A stretch of 64,000 nucleotides of DNA from Novipirellula aureliae (GTDB lineage Bacteria > Planctomycetota > Planctomycetia > Pirellulales > Pirellulaceae). The notes under the pieces were generated by a model that saw nothing but the letters and a program-made list of their open reading frames with translations, had not been told where the DNA came from and ran no database searches. Below are positions 46,843 through 55,908 of the stretch, piece after piece; positions within the stretch are counted from its first letter, which is position 1; each line of letters starts with the position of its first letter. A program made the position numbers and the translations under genes. The stretch spans positions 236,802 through 300,801 of the forward strand of contig NZ_SJPY01000008.1 in NCBI RefSeq assembly GCF_007860185.1, in the 5' to 3' direction.

Positions 46843-48297
46843 ATGCCGCAACCACCCCGCAGGGCCGCTCAAGACCACCATTGCCGAATACGGAGTGCCG
46901 CAGTCATCGTTGCAGTAGCGTTGATTCTGCTGCCACGGAATCAAGTTGTTGGGCAGCAAATTGGCGAGCTTGAAGAAAGTGTACAGCCGAAATCGTCGAT
47001 CGAGATTCCTTCAAATGAATTGATCGGTCCGTGGGCCATGGATCCGATCGATGTGGAGGGTCTATCGCCGATGATCGAGCAGGTCGGTTACGAGAGGGAA
47101 ATATGTCCGGCATTTCTTGAACCACCACGTTCCGAAGGCGTGCAAGTTGGTAAGTTCACGATCATTCCGTATGGAACGATATGGGCAGACAGTGTATTTG
47201 CGACTAGCCGCACCGTTCCAGGACGATTTGCATTGTGGATCGCATCGGAGGAAGAACAAGGCGAAGGGGCGTTTGAACTGGATGCTCGCCGCAGCCGTGT
47301 TGGGATCGATATCATCGGGCCGACAATTGGTCAGTACGACAGCGGTGGCAAGGTTGAAGTCGACTTCCTCGGAAACTTCGTAACGGACAATCAGCCCGAC
47401 GTCCGGTTACGACATGCCTATTGGGAGGCAAAGAACGAGCACGCACGATTTCTGGTAGGCCAAACCTGGGATGTCGTGTCGCCACTGCTCCCCAATTCGG
47501 TGAACTTCACTGCCTCTTGGGCTGTTGGCAACATTGGCTTTCGGCGGACCCAAATTCGGGCGGAGCGATACATACCGCTCGGTGCGGGGATGACTTGGAC
47601 GCTGCAAGGGTCGTTGAACCAGAACGTCATTCAAGATTTAGCGACCGGTTTTAGTGCTGCCGGGGTCACCCGCGAAACAGGCGAGTGGCCAATGTTGGAG
47701 GGCCGTTCCGCGATCACGTTCCACAACATCCAAGCGGGCGGCAAATCAATGACGCTGGGGACATCGGGGCACATCGGCGAAACCGGATTCGATTTTGCCC
47801 AAGGACATCCTGCTAATCCTGCTCTTGGGCCTGAAGACGACGTGCGGCTAGAAACATGGTCTTACAACTTTGATGCGATCATTCCATTGACGGAAAAGTT
47901 CAGCCTGCGAGGCGAGTTTTTTCAAGGCAGGAACCTTAGCAATCTGCTCGGTGGTATCGGGCAAGGAGTTTGCCCTTGTTTGCGGGTTCCCATCGATGCG
48001 ATCGGAGGTTGGGCAGAACTGCGTTATGAGGTCAACGAAAAGGTCGCCACTCACATCGGCTATTCCATCGACGATCCAGACGACAACGACAGTCTGATTG
48101 GCAGGACCAAGAACCAGGTTTTGTATACCAACTTGTACTACAAGATCAGCGAGAATTTAACCACGGGATTCGAGGTCTCGACATGGCGAACCGATTATCA
48201 CAATCGCACCAGCGAGCCGGGCTTCATTCCGGTCGCGGGAGCAACCGAGCCGGGCAAAGCGGTGCTGTTCGATGCGACACTCCGCTACGCCTTTTGA
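46843..48297 (+). CDS. DcaP-like trimeric outer-membrane porin
   Basis: The 484-residue protein has AAGGA upstream and a long signal peptide (RSAAVIVAVALILLPRNQVVGQQ). GKFTIIPYGTIWADSVFATSR and RRSRVGIDIIGPTIG are followed by GKVEVDFLGNFVTDNQPDVRLRHAYWE and FLVGQTWDVVSPLLPNSVNFT, strands typical of the DcaP/porin superfamily. It ends in RYAF, the usual outer-membrane terminal Phe. A diffusion channel for organic anions is likely by family; specificity is unknown. Confidence 0.82.
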   Translation: MPQPPRRAAQDHHCRIRSAAVIVAVALILLPRNQVVGQQIGELEESVQPKSSIEIPSNELIGPWAMDPIDVEGLSPMIEQVGYEREICPAFLEPPRSEGVQVGKFTIIPYGTIWADSVFATSRTVPGRFALWIASEEEQGEGAFELDARRSRVGIDIIGPTIGQYDSGGKVEVDFLGNFVTDNQPDVRLRHAYWEAKNEHARFLVGQTWDVVSPLLPNSVNFTASWAVGNIGFRRTQIRAERYIPLGAGMTWTLQGSLNQNVIQDLATGFSAAGVTRETGEWPMLEGRSAITFHNIQAGGKSMTLGTSGHIGETGFDFAQGHPANPALGPEDDVRLETWSYNFDAIIPLTEKFSLRGEFFQGRNLSNLLGGIGQGVCPCLRVPIDAIGGWAELRYEVNEKVATHIGYSIDDPDDNDSLIGRTKNQVLYTNLYYKISENLTTGFEVSTWRTDYHNRTSEPGFIPVAGATEPGKAVLFDATLRYAF

Positions 48298-48523
48298 TGT
48301 CAGGCGTCAGGAGACTCGTAGGGGAGCTTCGACGCGGGTTTCGACGCGGGTTTCGCTACGAAATGAAACAAAACGGCGAGAGCACGGATGTGAAATTGCC
48401 ACCCTTGGTCAATAAAGTCAATAAACTGGCGATTCGGTCTAGCTTTCAAACGTCCTATTTTGTATCGACGGTGCGTTATCTTCGCATTCTGTCCGACGTT
48501 TCTTATTCTGATCGCTTTCGCCG

Positions 48524-51427
48524 ATGCACTCTATCTACAAAGGTCACCGCCGTCGCTGCGGAATTAGCAAGCCCAGTCTGCTGATCGCCTTGTTAACAAA
48601 CGTCGCAATTTGTTTGTTTCTCGGTCACCGATGCTCCGCTCAATCGATGGCCTATACTCCAAATTATCCAATTCGGGATTCGTCGTCACTCGTTCAACCC
48701 ATCGAAGATCGATCGGTTTATCGGTTGGCCAACATTGAATCGGCGCGACATTCGGCAACGCAATTTCGGTCTTTGGCTCGGCAAACGATTTCGCCCGCGG
48801 CCAAACTTGCCGAAGAAAACGCACGATTTGCAGACCAATGGGCCGATCTCGCCGAAGCACACAATCATCTTTCGCGGGTGCTGTCTGAAACCAACACAAA
48901 ACTTAACGACACTCGCCAGGACCTCGAAGATATTCGGCTTAAGATCGATCACTACGGTTTGTCGCCAACCATCGGATTGCTTCTTCAACAAAAGAAGGAA
49001 CAACTCGATGCCTGGATGATCGAGGATTCTCAGTCATTGTTCACGAGCGAGGAACTAAAACGCGCTCGCAGCGAGCAGTTGGAACTCGACATGATCCACT
49101 TCGACGGATCCAATCCGATCACGCAGGCTGACGAACTGCTCGCGGGCGAACCAAAAACAGCAGAACGTTTGACGGACAATGCGACCAATCCATCCCGTTT
49201 TCAGCGTTCGGCAGACCGTCACTTGTCGTTGAATGCAGATATCCGTCAGTTGCTGACCCAGCGGTACGAGTGGCTGAAATTGCTTAGACAAGGCTATCAG
49301 GAATACCAACAAAAACTGGGGCAGCTTGACACAGCGAACACGGCTACGCGAACGATTTTTTCAGAATACAGCCGATTGATCCATCAAAACATTCTGTGGA
49401 TTCGGAGTGGTGAACCGCTGCGGTTTGCTGATATTCGCCAATTGGATGACGGGGTTGCCGCCGTTTTCGATTCTCAACATAGTGCGATTCTGGGGCATGA
49501 TCTCAAACGAAAATGGGACGCGGATCCGGTCGCAGGCTTACGCTTGTTGGCGACAATCCTCCTGTTGATCATCATCCGTTGGCGTTCGAAAACGTGGCTA
49601 GTGGCAATCGGCCAACGAAAACGGATGAAAGACGCATCGGACCAAGCTCGACAACTATCCGCATGTCTGTTAACGGTGCTCACGGCATTGACGCTGCCAA
49701 CCATCTTCTTCGTCACGACCCGCTGGCTGGGACACGGTTTGGTTTCCGAATCGATCTTAAGCATGGCGACGGCAGTCGCCGCGGCTGGTTGGGTTTCGCT
49801 GATCGTCGAGATTCCACGGCAATTGCTCCGAAATAACGGCCTGATTCATCATCACGTCGCGATCGAATTGCCAGGGCAAACCCGTGCTGTCAAGTTTCTG
49901 ACCCTGATCGGAGCGGGATTGATCCTTGTTGCCTACCTGCTCACTCGGATGCGATTTGTTGATCACGGGGTCCATAGCGGTTCAATCGCTCGCATCGGGT
50001 TCCTATTGGCCATGCTAGTCGTCGCCTGGACGTTTCATCGAGCGTTTAAGCCGAAGGGCGGTTTCTTGGAACCCATGATAGCGACCTTTGCTGGGGCGGT
50101 GATTTATCGATTGCGGTTAATCCCCTACCTAATCGGCATCGGTTTCCCGTTTGCGATGATCACGCTATCAGCATTAGGGTATGAGTTTACAGCAAACGAG
50201 CTAATCAAAAAGGCGATTATCACCCTCTCGTCGCTAATGATCGCGGCAACGTTGTGGCCGGCGGTGAAGATCGCTTCGGCACACATCTGGCAACGCCTAA
50301 CCGGTCCTAAACCGGTGCGGCAATTTGATGAGTACGGCGAAATCAAACCCGACGTCCAAGTTGGCACACTGGGCGAACATTTTTTAGAACTAAAGCATCA
50401 ACTCGCTTTCCTTTGTCAATGTGCCTTGGTGCTGTTGACACTACTTTGTTTGGCGTGGCTTTGGGTCGACGTCTTCCCCAATGTTCGGATGGGGAATCCG
50501 GTTGTTTGGAATATCGAGGACACCGTCATTACGTCATCGATCGATGTGAATGGGCAACCGATATCGCAAAGTGTGATTGAAACGACCCCCGTGACCGCAA
50601 TGCACTTATTACTGGCAACCGCCTCGCTATTTGTTGCATTTCAGTTTGCGAAATTGCTACCTGCATTGTTCGATGCACTCGTGCTTCAGCGAGTTTCGTT
50701 TGACGAAGCGATGGAACACATGTCACTTGTCATCGGACGCTGCCTGCTGTTTGGGATCGGTTGTTTTGTGGCCTGCCGATTGGTTGGTATTCGCTGGCAT
50801 TCGATTCAGTGGTTGGCCGTCGGATTGACGATCGGCCTTGGCTTTGGGCTGCAAGACATGGTCCGCAATCTGTTTGGTGGCTTGGTGGTACTGTTTGAAA
50901 AACCTGCTCGATTAGGTGATCTGATATCCGTTGGGAAAGTGACGGGGCGAGTTTCGATGCAACGGCTTCGGACCACCGTCATCTCCGATGATGAAGGCCG
51001 AGAAGTCATCATTCCCAATAAGAATTTCGTGAGCGAAGAGGTCATCAATTGGATGGCGGCTGGACGCTTGAGCCAAATTCCTATCGAAGTTGCCGTGACC
51101 CGCAACGAACGACCCGTCGACATCTGTCGAACGCTTCAAGAATTGGTGATCGAACAACCCGAAGTGCTACTGACGCCCGCTCCGCAAGCCACCTTGGTAT
51201 GTGTTGGCCGTAAATCACAGCGGATCGAAGTGATCGCGTGGATCGAACAATCCAAGGATGTGTCACGATTTCGAGATTCACTATTGAAGACCGTGCGCAG
51301 CTTTTTGAGAGAGAGAAACCAATTGGCGACGGAACAGCCACCCCAGCCATCGTTCGATCGCAAGGACCAAAAGCGATCGAACGAATCCTATCGAGATATC
51401 GGACGCCCACGAAGACGCTCAGCCTGA
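48524..51427 (+). CDS. Mechanosensitive ion channel, MscK/MscM-like MscS family
   Basis: The 967-residue protein has a signal/TM segment (LLIALLTNVAICLFLGHRCSA) and a periplasmic coiled-coil region (about 60-310, LAEAHNHLSRVLSETNTKLN). About ten membrane helices follow (330-760). The MscS pore and beta domain are GLTIGLGFGLQDMVRNLFGG, KPARLGDLISVGKVTGRVS and GREVIIPNKNFVSEEVINW. Length and layout match MscK/YbdG-long channels that relieve osmotic downshock. The basic C-terminal tail is variable. A tandem hairpin array begins three bases after the stop. Confidence 0.92.
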   Translation: MHSIYKGHRRRCGISKPSLLIALLTNVAICLFLGHRCSAQSMAYTPNYPIRDSSSLVQPIEDRSVYRLANIESARHSATQFRSLARQTISPAAKLAEENARFADQWADLAEAHNHLSRVLSETNTKLNDTRQDLEDIRLKIDHYGLSPTIGLLLQQKKEQLDAWMIEDSQSLFTSEELKRARSEQLELDMIHFDGSNPITQADELLAGEPKTAERLTDNATNPSRFQRSADRHLSLNADIRQLLTQRYEWLKLLRQGYQEYQQKLGQLDTANTATRTIFSEYSRLIHQNILWIRSGEPLRFADIRQLDDGVAAVFDSQHSAILGHDLKRKWDADPVAGLRLLATILLLIIIRWRSKTWLVAIGQRKRMKDASDQARQLSACLLTVLTALTLPTIFFVTTRWLGHGLVSESILSMATAVAAAGWVSLIVEIPRQLLRNNGLIHHHVAIELPGQTRAVKFLTLIGAGLILVAYLLTRMRFVDHGVHSGSIARIGFLLAMLVVAWTFHRAFKPKGGFLEPMIATFAGAVIYRLRLIPYLIGIGFPFAMITLSALGYEFTANELIKKAIITLSSLMIAATLWPAVKIASAHIWQRLTGPKPVRQFDEYGEIKPDVQVGTLGEHFLELKHQLAFLCQCALVLLTLLCLAWLWVDVFPNVRMGNPVVWNIEDTVITSSIDVNGQPISQSVIETTPVTAMHLLLATASLFVAFQFAKLLPALFDALVLQRVSFDEAMEHMSLVIGRCLLFGIGCFVACRLVGIRWHSIQWLAVGLTIGLGFGLQDMVRNLFGGLVVLFEKPARLGDLISVGKVTGRVSMQRLRTTVISDDEGREVIIPNKNFVSEEVINWMAAGRLSQIPIEVAVTRNERPVDICRTLQELVIEQPEVLLTPAPQATLVCVGRKSQRIEVIAWIEQSKDVSRFRDSLLKTVRSFLRERNQLATEQPPQPSFDRKDQKRSNESYRDIGRPRRRSA

Positions 51428-51430
51428 CCC

Positions 51431-51750
51431 GTAGCAGCGTCTCTCCGAGACGCTGAACATTCCGAAACCAGTAGCAGCGTCTCTCCGAGACGCTGAACAA
51501 TTCGAATCCCGTAGCAGCGTGTCTCCGAGACGCTGAACATTTCGAAACCCGTAGCAGCGTCTCTCCGAGACGCTGAACGTTCCGAAACCAGTAGCAGCAT
51601 CTCTCCGAGACGCTGAATATTCCGAACCCCGTAGCAGCGTCTCTCCGAGACGCTGAACGTTCCGAACCCCGTAGCAGCGTCTCTCCGAGACGCTGAATAT
51701 TCCGAACCCAGTAGCAGCGTCTCTCCGAGACGCTGAATATTTCGAGTCTC
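51431..51750. repeat. Tandem array of eight 40-bp hairpin units
   Basis: GTAGCAGCGTCTCTCCGAGA followed by CGCTGAAYATTYCGAAMCCM repeats at exactly 40 bp from 51431 to 51711. Each unit has the 8-bp stem AGCGTCTC-TCC-GAGACGCT. The array ends with an inverted copy (CTCGGAGAGACTCGCCTAC) near 51755. Apparent ORFs across it are repeat artefacts. Confidence 0.95.
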
Positions 51751-51759
51751 GGAGAGACT

Positions 51760-52455
51760 CGCCTACTGAGTTCTACCGAAAGCTGGGCAAATGATTCAGT
51801 GAACGCGACACTCTTCCGCCCACTGATAGCGGCTCGGCTGCAATTTGGCCAATCAATTCACTGGTTCGGGCTGCGAGTGTCATCCATAGAGACTCGTACG
51901 CATGTCGTCACCCCCGTTTCGTTTTGGTATCGCATCGATTGGCGATCGACGCAAGTTCCGCATGTTCGCTCCCCAGGCGGGTGCCGTACGATTGTCCTAT
52001 GAAAGAGGGCTGCACCGAAGAATCCGTGGGTTGATTCATCAATCCCCAAGTACAGAATGGGAGGTTTTTCAGGCATAGCAGGGCAAAAGAATGCTTTAGG
52101 AGTATCCTCAGGGTCGGAGGATAGCTGTCCACGTCCCTTACCAGAGTTTGAAAAAATTCGTTCGTGATGGCCAATGATGCTTGCTCTTGCGGCCAACGTT
52201 TCTACACGAGTGTCTAAATCCAGAGAATTGTATTCGAGGATTGATCGATTCCCTTGTCCCCGTTTGATTTTAGGCATAGCAAAAGAGTGGCTGGGGCATC
52301 TTGCCCTGGTGGGCTGCGGTTGGAAGTCACCGCCACGAAAGATTCTTACCCTCATTCTTTGTGGTGACGAAGTATTAGTCATCTTCGCGCATTGCCTCAA
52401 CATGCTAATAATGCCGCCTTCTGACCACAAACTTCCACAGATGGCGATGGAGCAT
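51760..52455. other. Intergenic stretch without a supported gene
   Basis: About 700 bp between the hairpin array and ndk. A 190-codon minus-strand frame (51858-52430) has no recognisable motif, signal or ribosome-binding site and an atypical Arg/Pro/Ser-rich composition. I cannot support it as a gene. Confidence 0.5.
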
Positions 52456-52459
52456 ATTG

Positions 52460-52930
52460 ATGAGCCAAAACTTACAACGAACGCTAGTGCTATTAAAACC
52501 TGATTGTGTCCAACGCCGATTGATGGGCGAAATCATCTCGCGGTTCGAGGCAAAAGGGTTGCAGATTGTCGCGATGAAGATGATGCGTATTACGCCTGAA
52601 TTGTCGCAGAAACACTACGCCGAGCATGTGGAAAAGCCGTTCTACAAAGGACTAGAAGACTTTATTACGGCGGCGCCGGTTTTGGCGATGGCCATCGATG
52701 GGCTTGACGTCATCAGCGTCGTTCGCGAAATGCTGGGAGCGACCAACGGCTTGAAAGCGGCAGCTGGCACGATTCGTGGCGACTACAGCAGCAGTCGTCA
52801 AATGAATCTGGTTCACGCGAGTGATGGTTTGGAAGCAGCCGAGCGAGAGCTGAAGCTCTATTTTTCGGAAGATGAGCTTTGCGATTACGAGACGCCCATG
52901 CTGCCATTCATGCGTGCGGGTGATGAGTAA
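52460..52930 (+). CDS. ndk: Nucleoside diphosphate kinase
   Basis: The 156-residue enzyme starts at the ATG at 52460, with GGAG upstream. It transfers the terminal phosphate of ATP to other nucleoside diphosphates through a phosphohistidine. RTLVLLKPDCVQRRLMGEII, HYAEHVEKPFYKGL and GTIRGDYSSSRQMNLVHASD are conserved, the last with the active-site His. The C-terminal ~15 residues are longer than in E. coli Ndk. Confidence 0.96.
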   Translation: MSQNLQRTLVLLKPDCVQRRLMGEIISRFEAKGLQIVAMKMMRITPELSQKHYAEHVEKPFYKGLEDFITAAPVLAMAIDGLDVISVVREMLGATNGLKAAAGTIRGDYSSSRQMNLVHASDGLEAAERELKLYFSEDELCDYETPMLPFMRAGDE

Positions 52931-52982
52931 CCCCAGCAGCAGTGGCTAAGAAGGGGAAAGCGATCACGACATCGACGGTTCG

Positions 52983-53225
52983 CTAGCGGCGTTCTATTTC
53001 TTCTTCCGCTCGCGCCGCTTTGAGCGCTGCCGCTTCACGCGGCAGTTTGAACTCGGGGCCAGCCGGGAAGTATTGGATGTCATCCTGCAAATAATAGGGG
53101 CTCGGTATTGTCTGTCCGTTCAGCGATACTTGGCAACCTGTCGCGGAAATCACGCACAGTCCCGTTAGGACGGTTGCTACTGTGAGAGCTGGGATTTTGA
53201 GTCGTCTCGTTGAATTCTGGCTCAT
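52983..53225 (-). CDS. Small lipoprotein
   Basis: The 80-residue protein has a signal sequence (IPALTVATVLTGLCVISATGC) ending in a lipobox Cys. The mature part reads QVSLNGQTIPSPYYLQDDIQ, then PAGPEFKLPREAAALKAARAEEE. The 'LPSPYYLxDDxQYFPxGPEF' pattern recurs in planctomycete small lipoproteins of unknown role. It converges on ndk. Confidence 0.75.
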   Translation of the reverse strand: MSQNSTRRLKIPALTVATVLTGLCVISATGCQVSLNGQTIPSPYYLQDDIQYFPAGPEFKLPREAAALKAARAEEEIERR

Positions 53226-53569
53226 CGTAGGTGCCCTGGTGAATGTCCGGCGGTTGGCTCGGGGGATTTCAGTTCAATAGACGGATAACGATGCAATCCA
53301 TTTGCAAACCCGTCCTCACAATCTGTATCGGCCAATTAATCCGCACAGCTTAACGTCTCTGCGAGAGATTTTGGAAAAAAGGTGGAAATCGGCTGAGACG
53401 CCATGCTACAGCCAAATCAAGAACGCAACCCATGGCACGATCTCGTTGCCGGTCGGGGCAAAATCGGTCGTCAGCGGCGCTGAATCTCTGTTTACCTGGC
53501 TTGGATTTGCCGCTGAGTGGGACGACGGTGTACGATAGGTGATATGACTGTCAAACAATAGGATCCTTT
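53226..53569. other. Intergenic stretch
   Basis: 344 bp between divergent genes. A 78-codon plus-strand frame at 53302-53538 lacks a ribosome-binding site or motif; nothing else is recognised. Confidence 0.5.
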
Positions 53570-54682
53570 ATGCCGACGTCTCCTTTTCGTGCCATGCTTG
53601 CAATCATGGTCTTGGTTGCTTCGATTCTTGTTTCGGAAACGTGCGTTGCCCAGCCGACCGAGACGCCTGAGCCTTCGAGATCGGTCCGCTATAGTCCTGA
53701 GGTGGTTGCGAAGGCTGAGGCGATTTTAGAAACCGCGGGACTTCGGCGAACGGGCAAATCGATCGCTTCGACAGAGACCGCCGATCTCTCTCGAAACATT
53801 ACCGGGCTTTTGAGGAGCCAGCGTGATTTGCATCGATTGCAACAAGATTGGAAAGCGGCCGACGATCGACTAAAAGCGAACCAGAATCAATTACAACTTC
53901 TCAACGCTCGAATCGGCGAATTGAATCTGCAACTCGCTCGGATTGCAGGGAGCAGCGTTTCGGCAAACAATCGCATTGTCGGTCTGATTGAGGCGACTCG
54001 GGCACAAATTCGGGCCACCATCATTGCCCGTGATGGGCTAAAAACACAATCGGACGCCGAACGCACGAAGGTGATGGCGGCGGAAACCGCCTATGCCGAA
54101 ACCGTTTTGGCACTACGCCAGGATTTTGAAGCACTTCATGAAAAGTTGTCAAAGTCGCTGCAGAAACGGGAAACACAAGTTTCGCTTCAGGTCATGGCAG
54201 CCAACTTTGAAACGCCTTCCGAATTGACTGCCGAAATCATCTTGCAATCGATCGACAAACGCCTCCAACGGATTGAGCAAGAGATTTTTCGCGAATCCAT
54301 CCCACTGTTGGTCGAACCGAGCGGGTCGTTAATGATCACGGCGGTAATCGGCAAAGAGCCCGTCAAGATGGTTGTCGATAGTGGTGCCAGTTTGGTGGTC
54401 TTGCCAGCCAAAACGGCGGCTGAAATTGGCGTCCAGGTCAATTCCGATGCTCCGGAGCTAAGACTTGTTATCGCTAATGGAGCTGTCATCAACGCTCGCG
54501 CTGTCATACTGCCGCGAATGCGCATTGGAAATTTTGAAGCCGAAGACGTTCGGGCGGCAGTACTAGAACCAGAAGCCGTCAACGCGGAACCGCTGCTGGG
54601 GATGAGTTTTCTCGGAAACTTCAAGTTCGAGATAAACTCTAGTGAGAAAACAATTTCACTGTTAAGAGTTGCGACTCCATAA
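53570..54682 (+). CDS. Secreted retroviral-type aspartic protease with coiled coil
   Basis: The 370-residue protein has AGGA before the ATG and a signal peptide (MLAIMVLVASILVSETCVAQ). A long coiled coil (about 85-205, LHRLQQDWKAADDRLKANQN) precedes a clan AA aspartic protease domain (about 255-368). Its active-site triplet is in KMVVDSGASLVVLPAKTAAEIG, and LLGMSFLGNFKFEIN contains the second conserved hydrophobic-Gly motif. A single DSGA implies a homodimeric enzyme. Processing of envelope proteins is plausible; the substrate is unknown. Confidence 0.85.
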   Translation: MPTSPFRAMLAIMVLVASILVSETCVAQPTETPEPSRSVRYSPEVVAKAEAILETAGLRRTGKSIASTETADLSRNITGLLRSQRDLHRLQQDWKAADDRLKANQNQLQLLNARIGELNLQLARIAGSSVSANNRIVGLIEATRAQIRATIIARDGLKTQSDAERTKVMAAETAYAETVLALRQDFEALHEKLSKSLQKRETQVSLQVMAANFETPSELTAEIILQSIDKRLQRIEQEIFRESIPLLVEPSGSLMITAVIGKEPVKMVVDSGASLVVLPAKTAAEIGVQVNSDAPELRLVIANGAVINARAVILPRMRIGNFEAEDVRAAVLEPEAVNAEPLLGMSFLGNFKFEINSSEKTISLLRVATP

Positions 54683-54818
54683 CGGCTGTTTATCGCCTAC
54701 CTGGCATGGAACGGCCGGAAAGTAAGTGGCATCCGGCACTGAGAGGTCGCACGTCCTGAGTGCCTTCACCCGATTCAACCTTAGAGCATTTTGCAAAAAG
54801 CCGTAGGCTGCGTGTTTA

Positions 54819-54878
54819 GTGGCTGCGGCTTCCAGCCGCAGCGTTCTTCTCAACTGGGGCTGGAAGCTCCAGCCACGT
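54819..54878. repeat. Solo copy of the dispersed GGCTGGAAGCC hairpin repeat
   Basis: GTGGCTGCGGCTTCCAGCCG is followed within 30 bases by the inverted half ACTGGGGCTGGAAGCTCCAG. This is the presumed single-copy form of the unit amplified 17 times at 30567-31201; another solo half lies at 23506. Confidence 0.8.
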
Positions 54879-54927
54879 CAAAAATCAAAATGCACTAGGG
54901 TTGGCAAAATAGGATTGACTGCACGCC

Positions 54928-55731
54928 TTACCAGCGACCGCTGTGACGATCCGATTGAACAATGCGTCTCGCTTCCTCACTAATACCAAAGGCCAAGCCA
55001 GGTTCGTTCAGTTCAACGAAAACCGTGTACTTTTGATGCACCGCATCGCTGTAGACAACTGGGGCATGAGTCAAACGCATGAATTGCACCGGCTCTCCAT
55101 TCCAACGTTTGGTAAACACCCCGGCTTCGAGCGACGGTTCCCGCGTCAATCCGTAGAATTCGGTCATGATGGCCGCAGTCCGCGCCGGGTCGCCGGTGAA
55201 ACCGTGGATCGTAATCCGTTGGACCTTGCCCGATGGATCGAAGTAATAGGTCAATGTCCCGGCTAAATCATCCGCACGTGTGCCGGTCACAATCGGCACG
55301 CGTAGGCCTTCCATTCGCAAATCGGCAAGCACGGTACTAACGCGAGAGAATCGCTGTAAGACCCACTCGGGTGTGATGTCAAAACGGAGGACTTCTCGAA
55401 TGTCATGGACCGTGCTGCCAACAAGTTGAGGTTCCAATTCGGCATCTGCGGGAATCGCACCGAGTCGCCGCGCGGTTTCATGATCGTAGCGGTATTTGTC
55501 AGCCGATTTGCGGCGCAGCTGCTCCACCTCGTAATGAGAATGATTGGCGTATTCGTTACCAGAAGCCGACGTCAATGATACGCCCAACCCATCTTCGGAT
55601 TGTACGGACGCAAACGGTTGTTTTATCGTTTCGAGTACACCACGTCCCAAGTCGGTCTCGGAAGCCACGTACGGACCACCGACCAACGTCGCGACGATTG
55701 CGGTATTTCGGGCTTTGGAGAACATGGACAT
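54928..55731 (-). CDS. DUF6690-like protein
   Basis: The 267-residue protein opens MSMFSKARNTAIVATLVGGPYVASETDLGRG with one weak hydrophobic segment. A domain follows with LRFDITPEWVLQRFSRVSTVLADLRMEGLRVPIVTG, LTYYFDPSGKVQRITIHGFTGDP and YTVFVELNEPG. It matches the planctomycete DUF6690 family as I recall it; no function is known. It stands apart from the ABC operon upstream by about 180 bp. Confidence 0.75.
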   Translation of the reverse strand: MSMFSKARNTAIVATLVGGPYVASETDLGRGVLETIKQPFASVQSEDGLGVSLTSASGNEYANHSHYEVEQLRRKSADKYRYDHETARRLGAIPADAELEPQLVGSTVHDIREVLRFDITPEWVLQRFSRVSTVLADLRMEGLRVPIVTGTRADDLAGTLTYYFDPSGKVQRITIHGFTGDPARTAAIMTEFYGLTREPSLEAGVFTKRWNGEPVQFMRLTHAPVVYSDAVHQKYTVFVELNEPGLAFGISEEARRIVQSDRHSGRW

Positions 55732-55908
55732 GGTCGACGAACACTCCTTGGGCGGTTTAGACGTTGGCCGTATTGGGCGTGAGCGGTTGGACGATTGAGG
55801 TTAGCTACCCAAAACAAGATCGACCTATCACTAGCCAACCGATTGCAATTCTTCCGTAAACCCTACATCCAAAGGACCACTCACGATCCCTTCAATCCGT
55901 GCAACAAG

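Noticed and set aside
51858-52430. 190-codon minus-strand frame
   Set aside because: No family motif, signal peptide or ribosome-binding site, and composition unlike the neighbouring genes.
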